DNA of 64,000 nt. Source: JAHCHG01 sp965214585 (GTDB lineage: Bacteria; Acidobacteriota; Blastocatellia; Pyrinomonadales; Pyrinomonadaceae). A program made the position numbers and the translations under genes. Under the pieces are notes generated by a model. The model was given only the letters and a program-made list of their open reading frames with translations. It was not told the origin of the DNA and did not search any database. The stretch spans positions 1,798,001-1,862,000 of the forward strand of contig OZ243957.1 of NCBI GenBank assembly GCA_965214585.1, read 5' to 3'. Below are positions 1 to 9,500 of the stretch, one piece after another (within the stretch, counting starts at the first letter, position 1; each line of letters opens with the position of its first letter).

Positions 1-1
1 G

Positions 2-901
2 GACAGAATAACCGTTTTGCGCGACGGGCAGACGGTCAGAACGGAAGATGCGGCGGATTTAAACAAAGAAAAAGTGATCGCCTTGATGGTCGGGCGCGAG
101 GTCGGCGATATTTTTCCCGAAACGACTCACGATTTCGGCGAAACGGCGATGCAGGTCAAACATTTATCCGCTTACGACCCGGATGTGCCGGATAAAAAAC
201 TGGTGGACGACGTTTCGTTTGCGGTTCACAAAGGCGAAGTTCTCGGCATCGCCGGTTTGATGGGCGCGGGACGCAGCGAACTTTTGATGGCGATCTTCGG
301 CGCGTGGCGCGGACGAAGCGAAGGCGATGTTTTTGTGGCAGGCGAGAAAGTTTCGATCAATTCGCCTGCGACGGCGATTGACAACGGCATCGGTTTTGTA
401 ACCGAAGACCGTAAACGCTTTGGACTCATTTTAGACCAGACGATCTTGGATAATTCGACGCTTGCCGGGCTGGAGAAAATTTCGGGAAAATTTTTAACCA
501 ATCGCTCGCGCGAAACGGTTGCAACAAAAAAGGTTATGAATTCTCTGCGCGTTAAAGCAAACTCGCCGATGACCGTTGCAGGAACGCTTTCGGGCGGAAA
601 TCAGCAAAAGGTCGTGCTTGGCAAATGGCTTTTGACGAATCCGAAGGTTTTATTTTTGGACGAACCGACGCGCGGCATAGATGTCGGTGCGAAGCAGGAA
701 ATTTACGCCGAGATTAACGAACTGGCGAAACAAGGCTTGGCAATCGTGATGGTTTCAAGCGAACTGCCCGAAGTTCTGGGTTTGTCGGACAGAGTTCTTG
801 TTCTGCACGAAGGACGTTTAACCGGAGAATTTACTAAAATTGAAGCCACGCCGGAAAAGGTTATGATGGCGGCGACGGGCGAATCAAAAGTTATGGTTTG
901 A
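2..901 (+). CDS. xylG: Xylose ABC transporter ATP-binding protein, C-terminal part
   Basis: This is the downstream part of a two-domain sugar ABC ATPase; the reading frame is open to the window edge, so the true start lies outside. The visible 300 residues hold the second nucleotide-binding domain: a degenerate Walker A (GLMGAGRSE, lacking the Lys, as is usual for the second half of RbsA/MglA/XylG proteins), the signature LSGGNQQKV and Walker B VLFLDEPTRG. It would energise sugar import at the inner face of the membrane. Xylose is inferred from the xylF-like binding protein further along the locus. The permease gene follows in the same direction after an unusually long gap of about 530 bases. 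Confidence 0.9.
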   Translation, partial: DRITVLRDGQTVRTEDAADLNKEKVIALMVGREVGDIFPETTHDFGETAMQVKHLSAYDPDVPDKKLVDDVSFAVHKGEVLGIAGLMGAGRSELLMAIFGAWRGRSEGDVFVAGEKVSINSPATAIDNGIGFVTEDRKRFGLILDQTILDNSTLAGLEKISGKFLTNRSRETVATKKVMNSLRVKANSPMTVAGTLSGGNQQKVVLGKWLLTNPKVLFLDEPTRGIDVGAKQEIYAEINELAKQGLAIVMVSSELPEVLGLSDRVLVLHEGRLTGEFTKIEATPEKVMMAATGESKVMV

Positions 902-1435
902 AAAAAAGTAAAAATTATGGGGCAGGAAGAAGCGAAGACATTTTAGCGTGTCTGCAATACGCGGAAACGACGCTTAAAACGCAAAGAGTTATGTTCTTTG
1001 AAAATTAAATGCCGCAATAAGTCAGCCATCGAAGATGGCGACGGCGTAAAGCCTAGCGTGAAGCGTAGCGGAACGCTAGGTCATTGAAACACATATATTT
1101 AGAGCTATCAAAGATAGCGACAGCCGTTTGTTATGTCGCCCGTTATCACGGGCTGTAATTTTATTTTTAACTTGACCTAGCTCTCACGAGCTAGGCTTTA
1201 TGCTGCCGCCCGTTATCACGGGCTAAAACGGATGAATCATTTTTTACGGTATTTATTTTTCAAAGACTATTACTCTTTGAATATGTAAGTTATCAACGAG
1301 ATTAGCTTAGACTAAATTTCAGAATAGATTATAAATTATAGATGAATTATAAAATCTGCTTCTAATCTATAATTTATTCCGAATTTATAGTCTTAATAAT
1401 TGTGTCCGAATACTTAACAATGCGGATTTTAGCTT
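902..1435. repeat. Gene-free stretch with a cluster of small hairpins
   Basis: No coding sequence is seen. Between about 1024 and 1224 lie at least six short palindromes: GCCATC-GAA-GATGGC, CCTAGCGT...ACGCTAGG, GCTATC-AAA-GATAGC, GCCCGT-TATC-ACGGGC (twice) and CCTAGCTC-TCAC-GAGCTAGG. From about 1321 to 1410 an AT-rich inverted repeat (ATCTATAATTTAT type) is followed by a tail resembling one at 56.5 kb. The stretch splits the xylose transporter genes and looks like a nest of REP-like elements. Confidence 0.75.
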
Positions 1436-2626
1436 ATGACTGAAACAATAACGGAAAAAAAAGGTTTCAAGATCGAAACGACGGCGTTGCGGGCTTATAC
1501 GATGCTCGGAGCGATGATCTTGATTTGGCTTTTCTTTTACTGGCAGACCGACGGCATTTTTTTAACGCCGCGCAATCTTTCCAACTTGATGCTGCAAACG
1601 TCGGTGACGGGAATTATCGCAATCGGGATGCTGATGGTGATTATTTCGGGAAATATTGATTTATCCGTCGGTTCGCTTCTCGCATTGGCGGGCGGCGTTT
1701 CGGCGATTATGCTGACGAATATGGGTTACGGACTCGTGCCGTCTATTTTGGGAGCAATCGCCGTCAGCACCGCCATCGGATTGCTGCAAGGTGCTTTGAC
1801 GGCGTATCTGAGTATTCCGTCTTTTATCGTAACTTTGGGCGGTTTGCTCGCGTGGCGCGGAGCGATCAAGGGAATTTCAAACAGCGAAACGATTCCGATC
1901 TCCGACGAATGGTTTAAATTTATCGGGCAGGGTTACGCCGGAGATGCCGCGATTATTTTAAGCGAAGAATCGGAACTGGCGTTTAATTTCGGTTGGATCA
2001 TAGCGGTTATAGCGATTGCCCTGCTTTTGCTTTTCACGTTTCGCAAGGTCAAAGCCGAAAAAGAATACGGTTTGGGCGACGCAAATCTCGGCGCGGCGTT
2101 GATGAAAACGATCTTGCCGATTGCCGTTATCGTCGCATTCGTGTTCGTGATGAATTCCTACGAAGGAACTCCGATTCCCGTTTTGATATTTTTAGCCGTC
2201 GCGCTCGTCGGTTATTTTATCACCAACAACACGACCTTCGGACGCTATCTTTACGCCATCGGCGGAAACGCGGAAGCGGCAAGACTTTCGGGAATCAACA
2301 ACAAGATCAACATCGTCAAAGTGTTCGCTTTTTTGGGCGCGTTGACGGGAATCGCCGCGATCATTTACACGGCGCGGGTCGGCAGCGCAACGCCCGACGC
2401 GGGAACGCTGCTCGAACTCGACGCAATCGCCGCCTGCGTAATCGGCGGAACGAGTTTGATGGGCGGACGCGGAACGGTTTTCGGCGCGTGTCTCGGCGCG
2501 TTGATTATGGCAAGTCTGGACAACGGAATGTCGCTTTTAAACGTGCAGGATTATATGCAGGAACTCGTCAAAGGCGGAATTTTAGTGGCGGCTGTCGGAC
2601 TCGATATGATTGGGAAGAAGACGTAA
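1436..2626 (+). CDS. xylH: Xylose ABC transporter permease
   Basis: An integral membrane protein of 396 residues in the branched-chain/ribose permease family (BPD_transp_2), which forms the sugar channel of the transporter. Many hydrophobic helices are visible, starting with AYTMLGAMILIWLFFYW near residue 20. The family-typical C-terminal segment with GGTSLMGGRGTVFG lies near residue 345. It is longer than ribose permeases and carries a charged loop near residue 205 (RKVKAEKEYG), as XylH proteins do. Its neighbours are the ATPase upstream and the binding protein downstream in one direction, so the three form a complete importer. Confidence 0.92.
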   Translation: MTETITEKKGFKIETTALRAYTMLGAMILIWLFFYWQTDGIFLTPRNLSNLMLQTSVTGIIAIGMLMVIISGNIDLSVGSLLALAGGVSAIMLTNMGYGLVPSILGAIAVSTAIGLLQGALTAYLSIPSFIVTLGGLLAWRGAIKGISNSETIPISDEWFKFIGQGYAGDAAIILSEESELAFNFGWIIAVIAIALLLLFTFRKVKAEKEYGLGDANLGAALMKTILPIAVIVAFVFVMNSYEGTPIPVLIFLAVALVGYFITNNTTFGRYLYAIGGNAEAARLSGINNKINIVKVFAFLGALTGIAAIIYTARVGSATPDAGTLLELDAIAACVIGGTSLMGGRGTVFGACLGALIMASLDNGMSLLNVQDYMQELVKGGILVAAVGLDMIGKKT

Positions 2627-2639
2627 TTGGCTTTTGGTT

Positions 2640-2726
2640 TTTGGGCTTCGGTCTTTGGTTTTCGTAGGAGAATTACACATCTGAAAGATTCTTACCAAAG
2701 ACCAAAAACCAAAGACCATTTTTATA
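2640..2726 (+). promoter_or_regulatory. Intercistronic inverted repeat between xylH and xylF
   Basis: A TGGTTTTTGG / GGTCTTTGG segment after the xylH stop is mirrored by ACCAAAGACCAAAAACC just before the xylF ribosome site. The folded RNA would form an imperfect hairpin. Inference: it could stabilise the xylF message or reduce read-through, since binding proteins are usually made in excess over the membrane parts. Confidence 0.5.
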
Positions 2727-2744
2727 AACAGGAGAATAAATTTA

Positions 2745-3833
2745 ATGCGATTAAAGATATTAGTATTTTTAGCTTTGGCGTTGCTTATCACGGGTTGCAT
2801 TCAGAGCCGGCAGAAAGGCGGCGATACGGCGACGCAAACAGATAACACGGGCGTTGCGGATGGCGAAAAGGTGAAAATCGGTTTTGCGATGGACACAGTA
2901 AAAGAAGAACGCTGGCAGCGGGATCGGGCGGCTTTCGAGGCGCACTGCAAGCAGTTGAACGTCGAATGCGTGATTACGGTTGCCGACAACAAAGCCGATC
3001 AGCAGGCGAATGACGTTGACAATCTTTTGACGCAGGGCGTTGACGTTCTGGTGATCGCGCCGCACGACGCGACGCAAGCCGTTTCGATGGTCGAAAAAGC
3101 CAAAGCGCAGAATGTGCCGGTAATTTCTTATGACCGTTTGATAAATTCGGACAAAATTGATGTTTACGTTTCGCATCAAGTTCCGGTAATTTACGAAAAA
3201 ATGGCTGAATATGCTTTGGAAAAAGTTCCCGCAGGAAATTACGCGATGGTTTACGGCGCGTCAACCGATAATAACGCCGTGATCGGCAAGCGCGAACAGA
3301 TGAAGGTTTTGCAACCGGCGATTGACAGCGGAAAAATCAAAATCGTCGCCGATCAGTTTATTCCCGATTGGAAAGCCGAAGAAGCTCTGAGTATGGTCGA
3401 AAATACTCTGACGCAGACGGGCGATAAGATAGATGCGGTTGTCGTTTCAAACGACGGAATGGCGGGCGGCGTGGTTTCCGCGCTGGATAAAAAAGGTTTA
3501 AGCGGAAAAGTTCTCGTTACCGGGCAGGACGCGCAAAAGGACGCGCTTCAGAGAATTGCCGAAGGAAAGCAGACGATGACGATTTATAAACCGATTATTC
3601 CTCTGGCGAATGCGGCGGTTGAAGCCGCCGTCAAACTGGCGAAAAGAGAACCTCTGCCGAACACCGAGCCGTTTATGAACGACAATATTAAAAAGGAAGT
3701 TCCGGCGATTCTGCTCGAAGTCATCGTCGTGGACAAAAACAATTTGATGGATACGGTTATCAAAGACGGTTATGTAACTTACGAGGACGTTTACGCGAAC
3801 GTGCCGGAAGATCAAAGACCGCCGAAATCGTAA
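2745..3833 (+). CDS. xylF: D-xylose-binding lipoprotein of the ABC transporter
   Basis: This is the substrate-binding component, closely resembling XylF throughout, for example ERWQRDR near residue 50, GVDVLVI, YDRLIN, GSGKIKIVADQ-like text, VVVSNDGMAGG and the C-terminal DTVIKDGYV. The first 20 residues form a lipoprotein signal peptide with lipobox LITGC, so it should be lipid-anchored outside the inner membrane. A purine-rich ribosome site (ACAGGAG) precedes the ATG. At 362 residues it is slightly longer than the E. coli protein. It captures xylose for XylGH; the GH31 hydrolase downstream could release the sugar. Confidence 0.93.
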   Translation: MRLKILVFLALALLITGCIQSRQKGGDTATQTDNTGVADGEKVKIGFAMDTVKEERWQRDRAAFEAHCKQLNVECVITVADNKADQQANDVDNLLTQGVDVLVIAPHDATQAVSMVEKAKAQNVPVISYDRLINSDKIDVYVSHQVPVIYEKMAEYALEKVPAGNYAMVYGASTDNNAVIGKREQMKVLQPAIDSGKIKIVADQFIPDWKAEEALSMVENTLTQTGDKIDAVVVSNDGMAGGVVSALDKKGLSGKVLVTGQDAQKDALQRIAEGKQTMTIYKPIIPLANAAVEAAVKLAKREPLPNTEPFMNDNIKKEVPAILLEVIVVDKNNLMDTVIKDGYVTYEDVYANVPEDQRPPKS

Positions 3834-3844
3834 ACTTCAAAAAA

Positions 3845-3906
3845 TTCACCGCAGAGAAACGCGAAAAATTTTGCGTTTATAGCTGACCGGCAACCTCTGC
3901 GGTGAA
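3845..3906 (+). terminator. Hairpin between xylF and the GH31 gene
   Basis: TTCACCGCAGAG pairs perfectly with CTCTGCGGTGAA, with an inner AAACGC...GCGTTT stem. There is no long T-run, so it may be an attenuator or processing site rather than a full terminator. Confidence 0.55.
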
Positions 3907-3930
3907 ACATTTTTATAAAGGGAAGGCAAG

Positions 3931-6453
3931 ATGTTAAAGAAAAATTCGTTAAAAATTAAAACGGTCAGAAGAGCATTTTTCGTATGCTCTTTTTTTTGCC
4001 TGCTGTTTTTTTGCAGCGTCAAAGCGTTTGCGTGGTTTAAGACAATCGGCGACGTGACGAAAATCGTCGAAACAAAATCAAACGGCGTAATTCTGGACAC
4101 TTCAAGCGGCGCGAAAATTTCGGTTGAATTTTTTAACGAAAATACGGTTCGCATACGCGTTGCGCCAAACGGAGTTTTCGAGCGCGAATTTTCTTACGCT
4201 TTTGACGAATCGGTTTATTCCGAAACGCGAAAAACGCCGTTGGTGAAAGTTTCCGAAACGAATTTGCAGATAATTTTGACAAATGAAAGCGGCGCGAAAA
4301 TTATTGTTGAAAAGAAAAATTTTCGCACAAAAATTTTAAGCGAAACGGGCGAAACGATTGTTGAAGACGATGCAAAACATCCGGCTTCCTTTAATAGCGA
4401 AACCGGCGAGATAAAAACTTCAAAAATGCGCCGAAGCGAAGTTGAAACTTATTACGGATTCGGCGAAAAAGCCTTTATCGAAATGGCGAGAAACAGCAAA
4501 TACATCGTCAACTGGAACACGGACACATTCGCGTATCCAATCGGCACAGACCCCATTTATCAATCAATTCCGTTTTTTTATTCCGTTTACAACGGCAAAA
4601 CTTACGGAATTTATTTTAATAATACGTTTCGCACATTTTTCGATATGGGCAAAACTTCGCCCGAACGCTACACCTTCGGCGCAAACGGCGGCGAACTGGA
4701 TTACTTCGTTTTCACGGGCGGCAAATCTCAAACGCCGAAAAAAGTCCTCGAAGATTACGCAAATTTAACCGGAAAAACGCCTCTGCCGCCGATTTGGGCG
4801 TTGGGCAATCAACAATCGCGCTGGTCGTATTTTCCCGAAAAAAGAGTTCGCACGATTGCCGACGAGTTCCGGCGCAACAAAATTCCCGCCGACGTGATTT
4901 ATCTGGACATTGATTATATGGACGAATACCGCGTTTTTACTTGGGACAAAACGCGTTTTCCGAATCCGGCAAAACTCGTCTCCGATTTGGAAAAGGACGG
5001 CTTTAAGACGGTTATAATAATTGATCCGGGAATCAAACAGGACGAAAATTATTCGGTTTACCGCGAAGGTTTGAAAAAAGACGCTTACGTTAAAAATCCC
5101 GACGGCTCGACTTTGATTCGCAATGTCTGGGCGAAGGAATCGGCGTTTCCCGATTTTACCGATCCGAAGGCGAGAGATTGGTTCGGCGCACAATACAAAC
5201 AGCATCTCGACGAGGGAATCGCCGGATTTTGGAACGATATGAACGAGCCGGGCGTTTTTCTGACGGAAAACACCGAAAAACCGGAACTTTTTCATCATCC
5301 GGCGAAAACTTTTCCTTATGACACGCCGCACGAAGGCGACGGAATGCCGGACACGCATCGCCGCTATCACAATGTTTACGGAATGCAGATGGCGCGTTCG
5401 TCTTTTGAAAGTTTACGAAAATTAGAGCCGACAAAACGCCCGTTCGTTTTGACACGCGCCGGATTTGCGGGCGTTCAGAGATTTTCGGCGGTTTGGACGG
5501 GCGACAATTACGCGAGTTGGGATCATCTGGCTCTGACGATTCCGATGCTGGCGAATATGAGCGTTTCGGGCATTCCGTTCGTCGGCGCGGATGTCGGCGG
5601 TTTTCAGGATATGCCGAGCGCGGAACTTTACGCACGCTGGCTGCAAGCCGCCGCTTTAACTCCGTTTTTACGCTCGCATTCCGTCGGCTGGGTCGGCGAC
5701 AAAGAACCGTGGGCGTTCGGCGAAAAATTCACGCGGATCAACCGCGAAACCGTCGAACTTCGTTATCAGTTTTTGCCGTATCTCTACACGCTTTTTTATC
5801 AGCACGAGAAAACCGGGCAGCCCGTAATGCGTCCGCTTTGGTATGAATTTCCGAACGACGCGGGAACTTATCTGGTAAACGATCAATATATGGTCGGCGG
5901 CGACGTTTTAGTTGCGCCCGTTGTTAAAGAAGCAATGACAACGCGCGGCATTTACCTGCCGAAAGGCGCGGAATGGATTGATTGGTGGACGGGCGAAAAA
6001 CTCGAAAGCGGCAAAACTCATTACATCAAAACGCCGCTTGAAAAACTGCCGATCTTCGTTCGCGTCGGCGCGGTTATTCCGACGCAAAACGTAATTCAGC
6101 ACACGGGCGAAATGCCCGATTCGCCGATTACCTTAAACATCATCGGCGAAATTCCCGCAAGCAGAACGGAAACTTTCACGCTCTTCCAAGACGCGGGCGA
6201 AGGCTACGATTACCGAAAAAATATCAAGCGCGAAGTTGAAATCAAACGTATGGGAAATTCTCTGAGTTTGAAACGCACGGGAAATTTCAACGGGCAGAAA
6301 ATCAAATTTGTCGAATTTATCGGCATTCCAAATCAATCGCAAAAAGTGCGGATTGACGATAAAGAAATTAATAAAATGCAGTTCGGTCAAGGAAGAAAAA
6401 GCGTGAGAATTGAAATTGACGAGAAAACTGAAAAAATATCCGTAATGCCTTAA
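3931..6453 (+). CDS. Secreted GH31 alpha-glucosidase/alpha-xylosidase
   Basis: An 840-residue glycoside hydrolase family 31 enzyme that removes alpha-linked sugars from oligosaccharides by a retaining mechanism. It has a long N-terminal signal sequence (residues about 12-34), an N-terminal beta-sandwich, then the barrel. The nucleophile region reads GFWNDMNEPG, making Asp436 the likely nucleophile. WTGDNYASW places the acid/base at Asp525. The C-terminal domains carry the usual WWTGE and MRPLWYEFP segments. Position next to xylose uptake genes favours alpha-xylosidase activity on xyloglucan-type fragments, but alpha-glucosidase cannot be excluded. The ribosome site GGGAAGG lies just before the ATG. 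Confidence 0.9.
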   Translation: MLKKNSLKIKTVRRAFFVCSFFCLLFFCSVKAFAWFKTIGDVTKIVETKSNGVILDTSSGAKISVEFFNENTVRIRVAPNGVFEREFSYAFDESVYSETRKTPLVKVSETNLQIILTNESGAKIIVEKKNFRTKILSETGETIVEDDAKHPASFNSETGEIKTSKMRRSEVETYYGFGEKAFIEMARNSKYIVNWNTDTFAYPIGTDPIYQSIPFFYSVYNGKTYGIYFNNTFRTFFDMGKTSPERYTFGANGGELDYFVFTGGKSQTPKKVLEDYANLTGKTPLPPIWALGNQQSRWSYFPEKRVRTIADEFRRNKIPADVIYLDIDYMDEYRVFTWDKTRFPNPAKLVSDLEKDGFKTVIIIDPGIKQDENYSVYREGLKKDAYVKNPDGSTLIRNVWAKESAFPDFTDPKARDWFGAQYKQHLDEGIAGFWNDMNEPGVFLTENTEKPELFHHPAKTFPYDTPHEGDGMPDTHRRYHNVYGMQMARSSFESLRKLEPTKRPFVLTRAGFAGVQRFSAVWTGDNYASWDHLALTIPMLANMSVSGIPFVGADVGGFQDMPSAELYARWLQAAALTPFLRSHSVGWVGDKEPWAFGEKFTRINRETVELRYQFLPYLYTLFYQHEKTGQPVMRPLWYEFPNDAGTYLVNDQYMVGGDVLVAPVVKEAMTTRGIYLPKGAEWIDWWTGEKLESGKTHYIKTPLEKLPIFVRVGAVIPTQNVIQHTGEMPDSPITLNIIGEIPASRTETFTLFQDAGEGYDYRKNIKREVEIKRMGNSLSLKRTGNFNGQKIKFVEFIGIPNQSQKVRIDDKEINKMQFGQGRKSVRIEIDEKTEKISVMP

Positions 6454-6455
6454 TG

Positions 6456-6539
6456 AAAAGTTAAGAGTAACGCTTTTAGTGGTGATTTCGCCGCGCTTCG
6501 CCGGCGGTTTCACCACTAAAAGCGTTACTCTTAACTTTT
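6456..6539. terminator. Bidirectional 30-bp stem terminator between GH31 gene and kgd
   Basis: Two perfectly complementary 30-base arms (from AAAAGTTAAGAG and to CTCTTAACTTTT) enclose a 24-base GC-rich loop. A-rich and T-rich ends on both sides allow termination of the converging genes. The outer arm touches the kgd stop codon. Confidence 0.85.
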
Positions 6540-9500
6540 ACGCGCCCGCCGGAGCGATCTGTTCGGAAACTTCCGGTTTGCTTGCCGCTGATAATTTGTC
6601 GGCATCGGAATCGGAAAATGAACGCTCGACAAGTTGTTTTTGTTCGAGATTGTGAATCGTATAAGAACCCGTCGCCGGACTTGCCGAAGCCGTTCTGCCG
6701 ACGTATCTTAAAATCATATTTTCCGGTTTTATCTCGCGCAGGCGCGGTTCGACGAAGTTCCAGCCGCCCATATTTTTCGGTTCTTCCTGCGTCCAGACGA
6801 GAGTTTCCGCGTTTTTGTATTCGCTGAAAATTTCCTCTAATCGTTCAGCCGGAAACGGATAAAATTGCTCAAGACGAATCAGCGCGACATCAAAATCTTT
6901 CGCTTCTTCACGCGCCGCTTCGAGATCATAAAATACCTTTCCGCTGCATAAAACCACGCGCTTTACGTCGTCCTTGTTTTTAATCGCCGCATCTGCGATA
7001 ACGGGTTGAAAACCGCCGTTTGTCAATTCTTTCGTTGTCGAAGTCGCCGCCGGAAGACGCAGCAGACTTTTCGGAGTCATCACGATCAAAGGGCGAATTG
7101 TTTCCTGCAAAACTTGTCGGCGAAGCAGATGAAAATACTGCGCCGGAGTCGTCGGATAGCAAACTTGCATATTGTTTTCGGCGCAAAGCTGCAAATATCT
7201 TTCGAGCCGTGCGCTCGAATGTTCGGGACCTTGCCCTTCGTATCCGTGCGGCAGAAGCATCACGAGGCGGCATTTTTCGTTCCATTTGTCTTCGGATGCG
7301 GAAATGTATTGGTCAATAATTACCTGCGCTCCGTTTGAAAAATCGCCGAACTGCGCTTCCCACATAACGAGCGTGTCGCGGGCGACGTTTGAGTAGCCGT
7401 ATTCAAAACCGAGAACGGCGTTTTCCGACAGGGAACTGTCGAAAACGTCGAATTTCGCTTCGGGTGTTTCATCGTTGCGGATTTCCGCCAGCGGACACCA
7501 AACCGCGCCGTTCTGCGTGTCATACATCAATGAATGGCGGTGCGAAAATGTTCCGCGTCCCGAATCCTGACCGCTTAAACGCACGCTTTTTCCGTCCCAA
7601 ACGATTGAACCGAACGCGATTGCTTCGGCAAATCCCCAATCCATCGGCGTTTCGCCCGCGCCCATTTTTGCGCGGCGGGCAAGCTGCCCGACCATTTTCG
7701 GATTGATATGAAAATTTTCCGGCACGAGCGTAATTTTTTCGGAAATTTTTTGCAGAGTTTCCTTTGAAATCGCCGTTTCAAACACTTTTGAGCCGTCTTC
7801 GTCTTTTATCGGCTGGTCGAGTTCCGCTTTTGCTGATTTTTTGTCGGCTATTTCTTTAGCGCGTTTGAGAATTTCCTCGTATTTTTCGACGACCTTTTCG
7901 GTCATCTCTTTTAATTCGTCTTCGGAGATAATTTCTTCCCGAATCAGCTTTTGCGCGTAAAGATGCTGAACGCCCGGATGCGCTTTGACTCTCTGATACA
8001 TCAGCGGCTGCGTATAGCTCGGTTCGTCGCCTTCGTTATGTCCCAATCTTCTGAAACCGACCAGATCGAGCGCGACATCTTTGTTAAATTGCTGACGATA
8101 TGCAAGCGCGATTTCCACGACGCGCAAGGCGGCTTCGGGCGAATCGCCGTTGATGTGAAAAATCGGAAGCTGCGTAATTTGCGCCGCGTCGGTTGAATAG
8201 ATCGAACTGCGCGAGGCTTCCGGCGTGGTCGTAAAACCGATCTGATTGTTGACGACAATATGAATTGTGCCGCCCGTCCGGTAGCCGTAAAGATTCGCCA
8301 ATTGGAGCGTTTCCATCACGATTCCCTGACCGGCAAAAGCCGCGTCGCCGTGAAGCAGAACCGGCAGAACGCGGTCAATAACTTCTTCGCGGTTCGTGTC
8401 GCCTTGGAGCAACTGGTCTTGACGCGCCCGCGACATTCCTTCGACCACCGGATCAACAAATTCGAGATGCGAAGGATTGCACGCCAATTGAATTTTAACT
8501 TTATTTCCGCCTTTGGTAACGCGCGTTTCAATCGCGCCCTGATGATATTTGACATCGCCTTCGTCCGCCGGAAAATTCGGGTGCGCTTTGCCTTCAAACG
8601 CCGTGAAAATCCGTTCCGCCATATCGCCTTTTTCGGCATCGCCGACGATATTTGCCAGCACGTTGAGTCTGCCGCGATGCGCCATTCCTAAGAAAATTTC
8701 CTCGACTCCGCGCTCGGAAGACATTTCAACGAGTTGATCTAAAAGCGGAATAATCGTTTCCGTTCCTTCAAGCGAAAACCGCTTTTGACCGAGATATTTT
8801 CTGTGCAGAAACTGCTCGAACTGCTCGGCTTCGATCAGTTTTTCGAGCAGTTCCTTTTGCGTTTCCGGCGCAAGCGGTTCGGTGTCAACAAATTGCCGGC
8901 GAATTTGTTCGCGCAGCCATTGTTTTTCCTCTTTGCTCTGAATGTGGCGGTATTCGATGCCGACCTTTCCGCAGTAAGCACGCTGCAAAACCCATAAAAT
9001 TTCGCGCAAAGTCGAAACGTCTTTGCCGTGCAGACCGTCGGTGATAAATTCGCGGTCTAAATCCCAGATCGTCAAGCCATAATTTTCCAGTTCAAGCCCC
9101 GAAGAATAATGCGAAGTCATATTCAGCGGATCAATATCGGCGAGCAGATGCCCGCGCGTTCGGTATGCGTTTATAAGCTGCAAAACCTTCGCCTGTTTAA
9201 CGATTTGCTCGCGGACGTGATCCGTTCCGAGAAGCGACGGATTATAGTCTTCCGCCCAGCGAAACGGCGGATAATTTATTTCCAGACCGGCAAAAATCTC
9301 GTCGTAAAATTCGTGTTCGCCGGTTAAATACTGATGCACTTTGGCGAGAAACAGACCGCTTTCCGCGCCTTGTATCACGCGGTGATCGTAAGTGCTGGTG
9401 ATCGTCATAATCTTGCTGATTCCAAGCTGCGACAACGCGCCGGAAGTCATTCCCTGATATTCCGCCGGATATTCAATCGCGCCCGTCGCAATAATCGCGC

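Noticed and set aside
7006..7338. Open frames opposite and within kgd
   Set aside because: They are shadows of the long kgd frame, which has clear family motifs.
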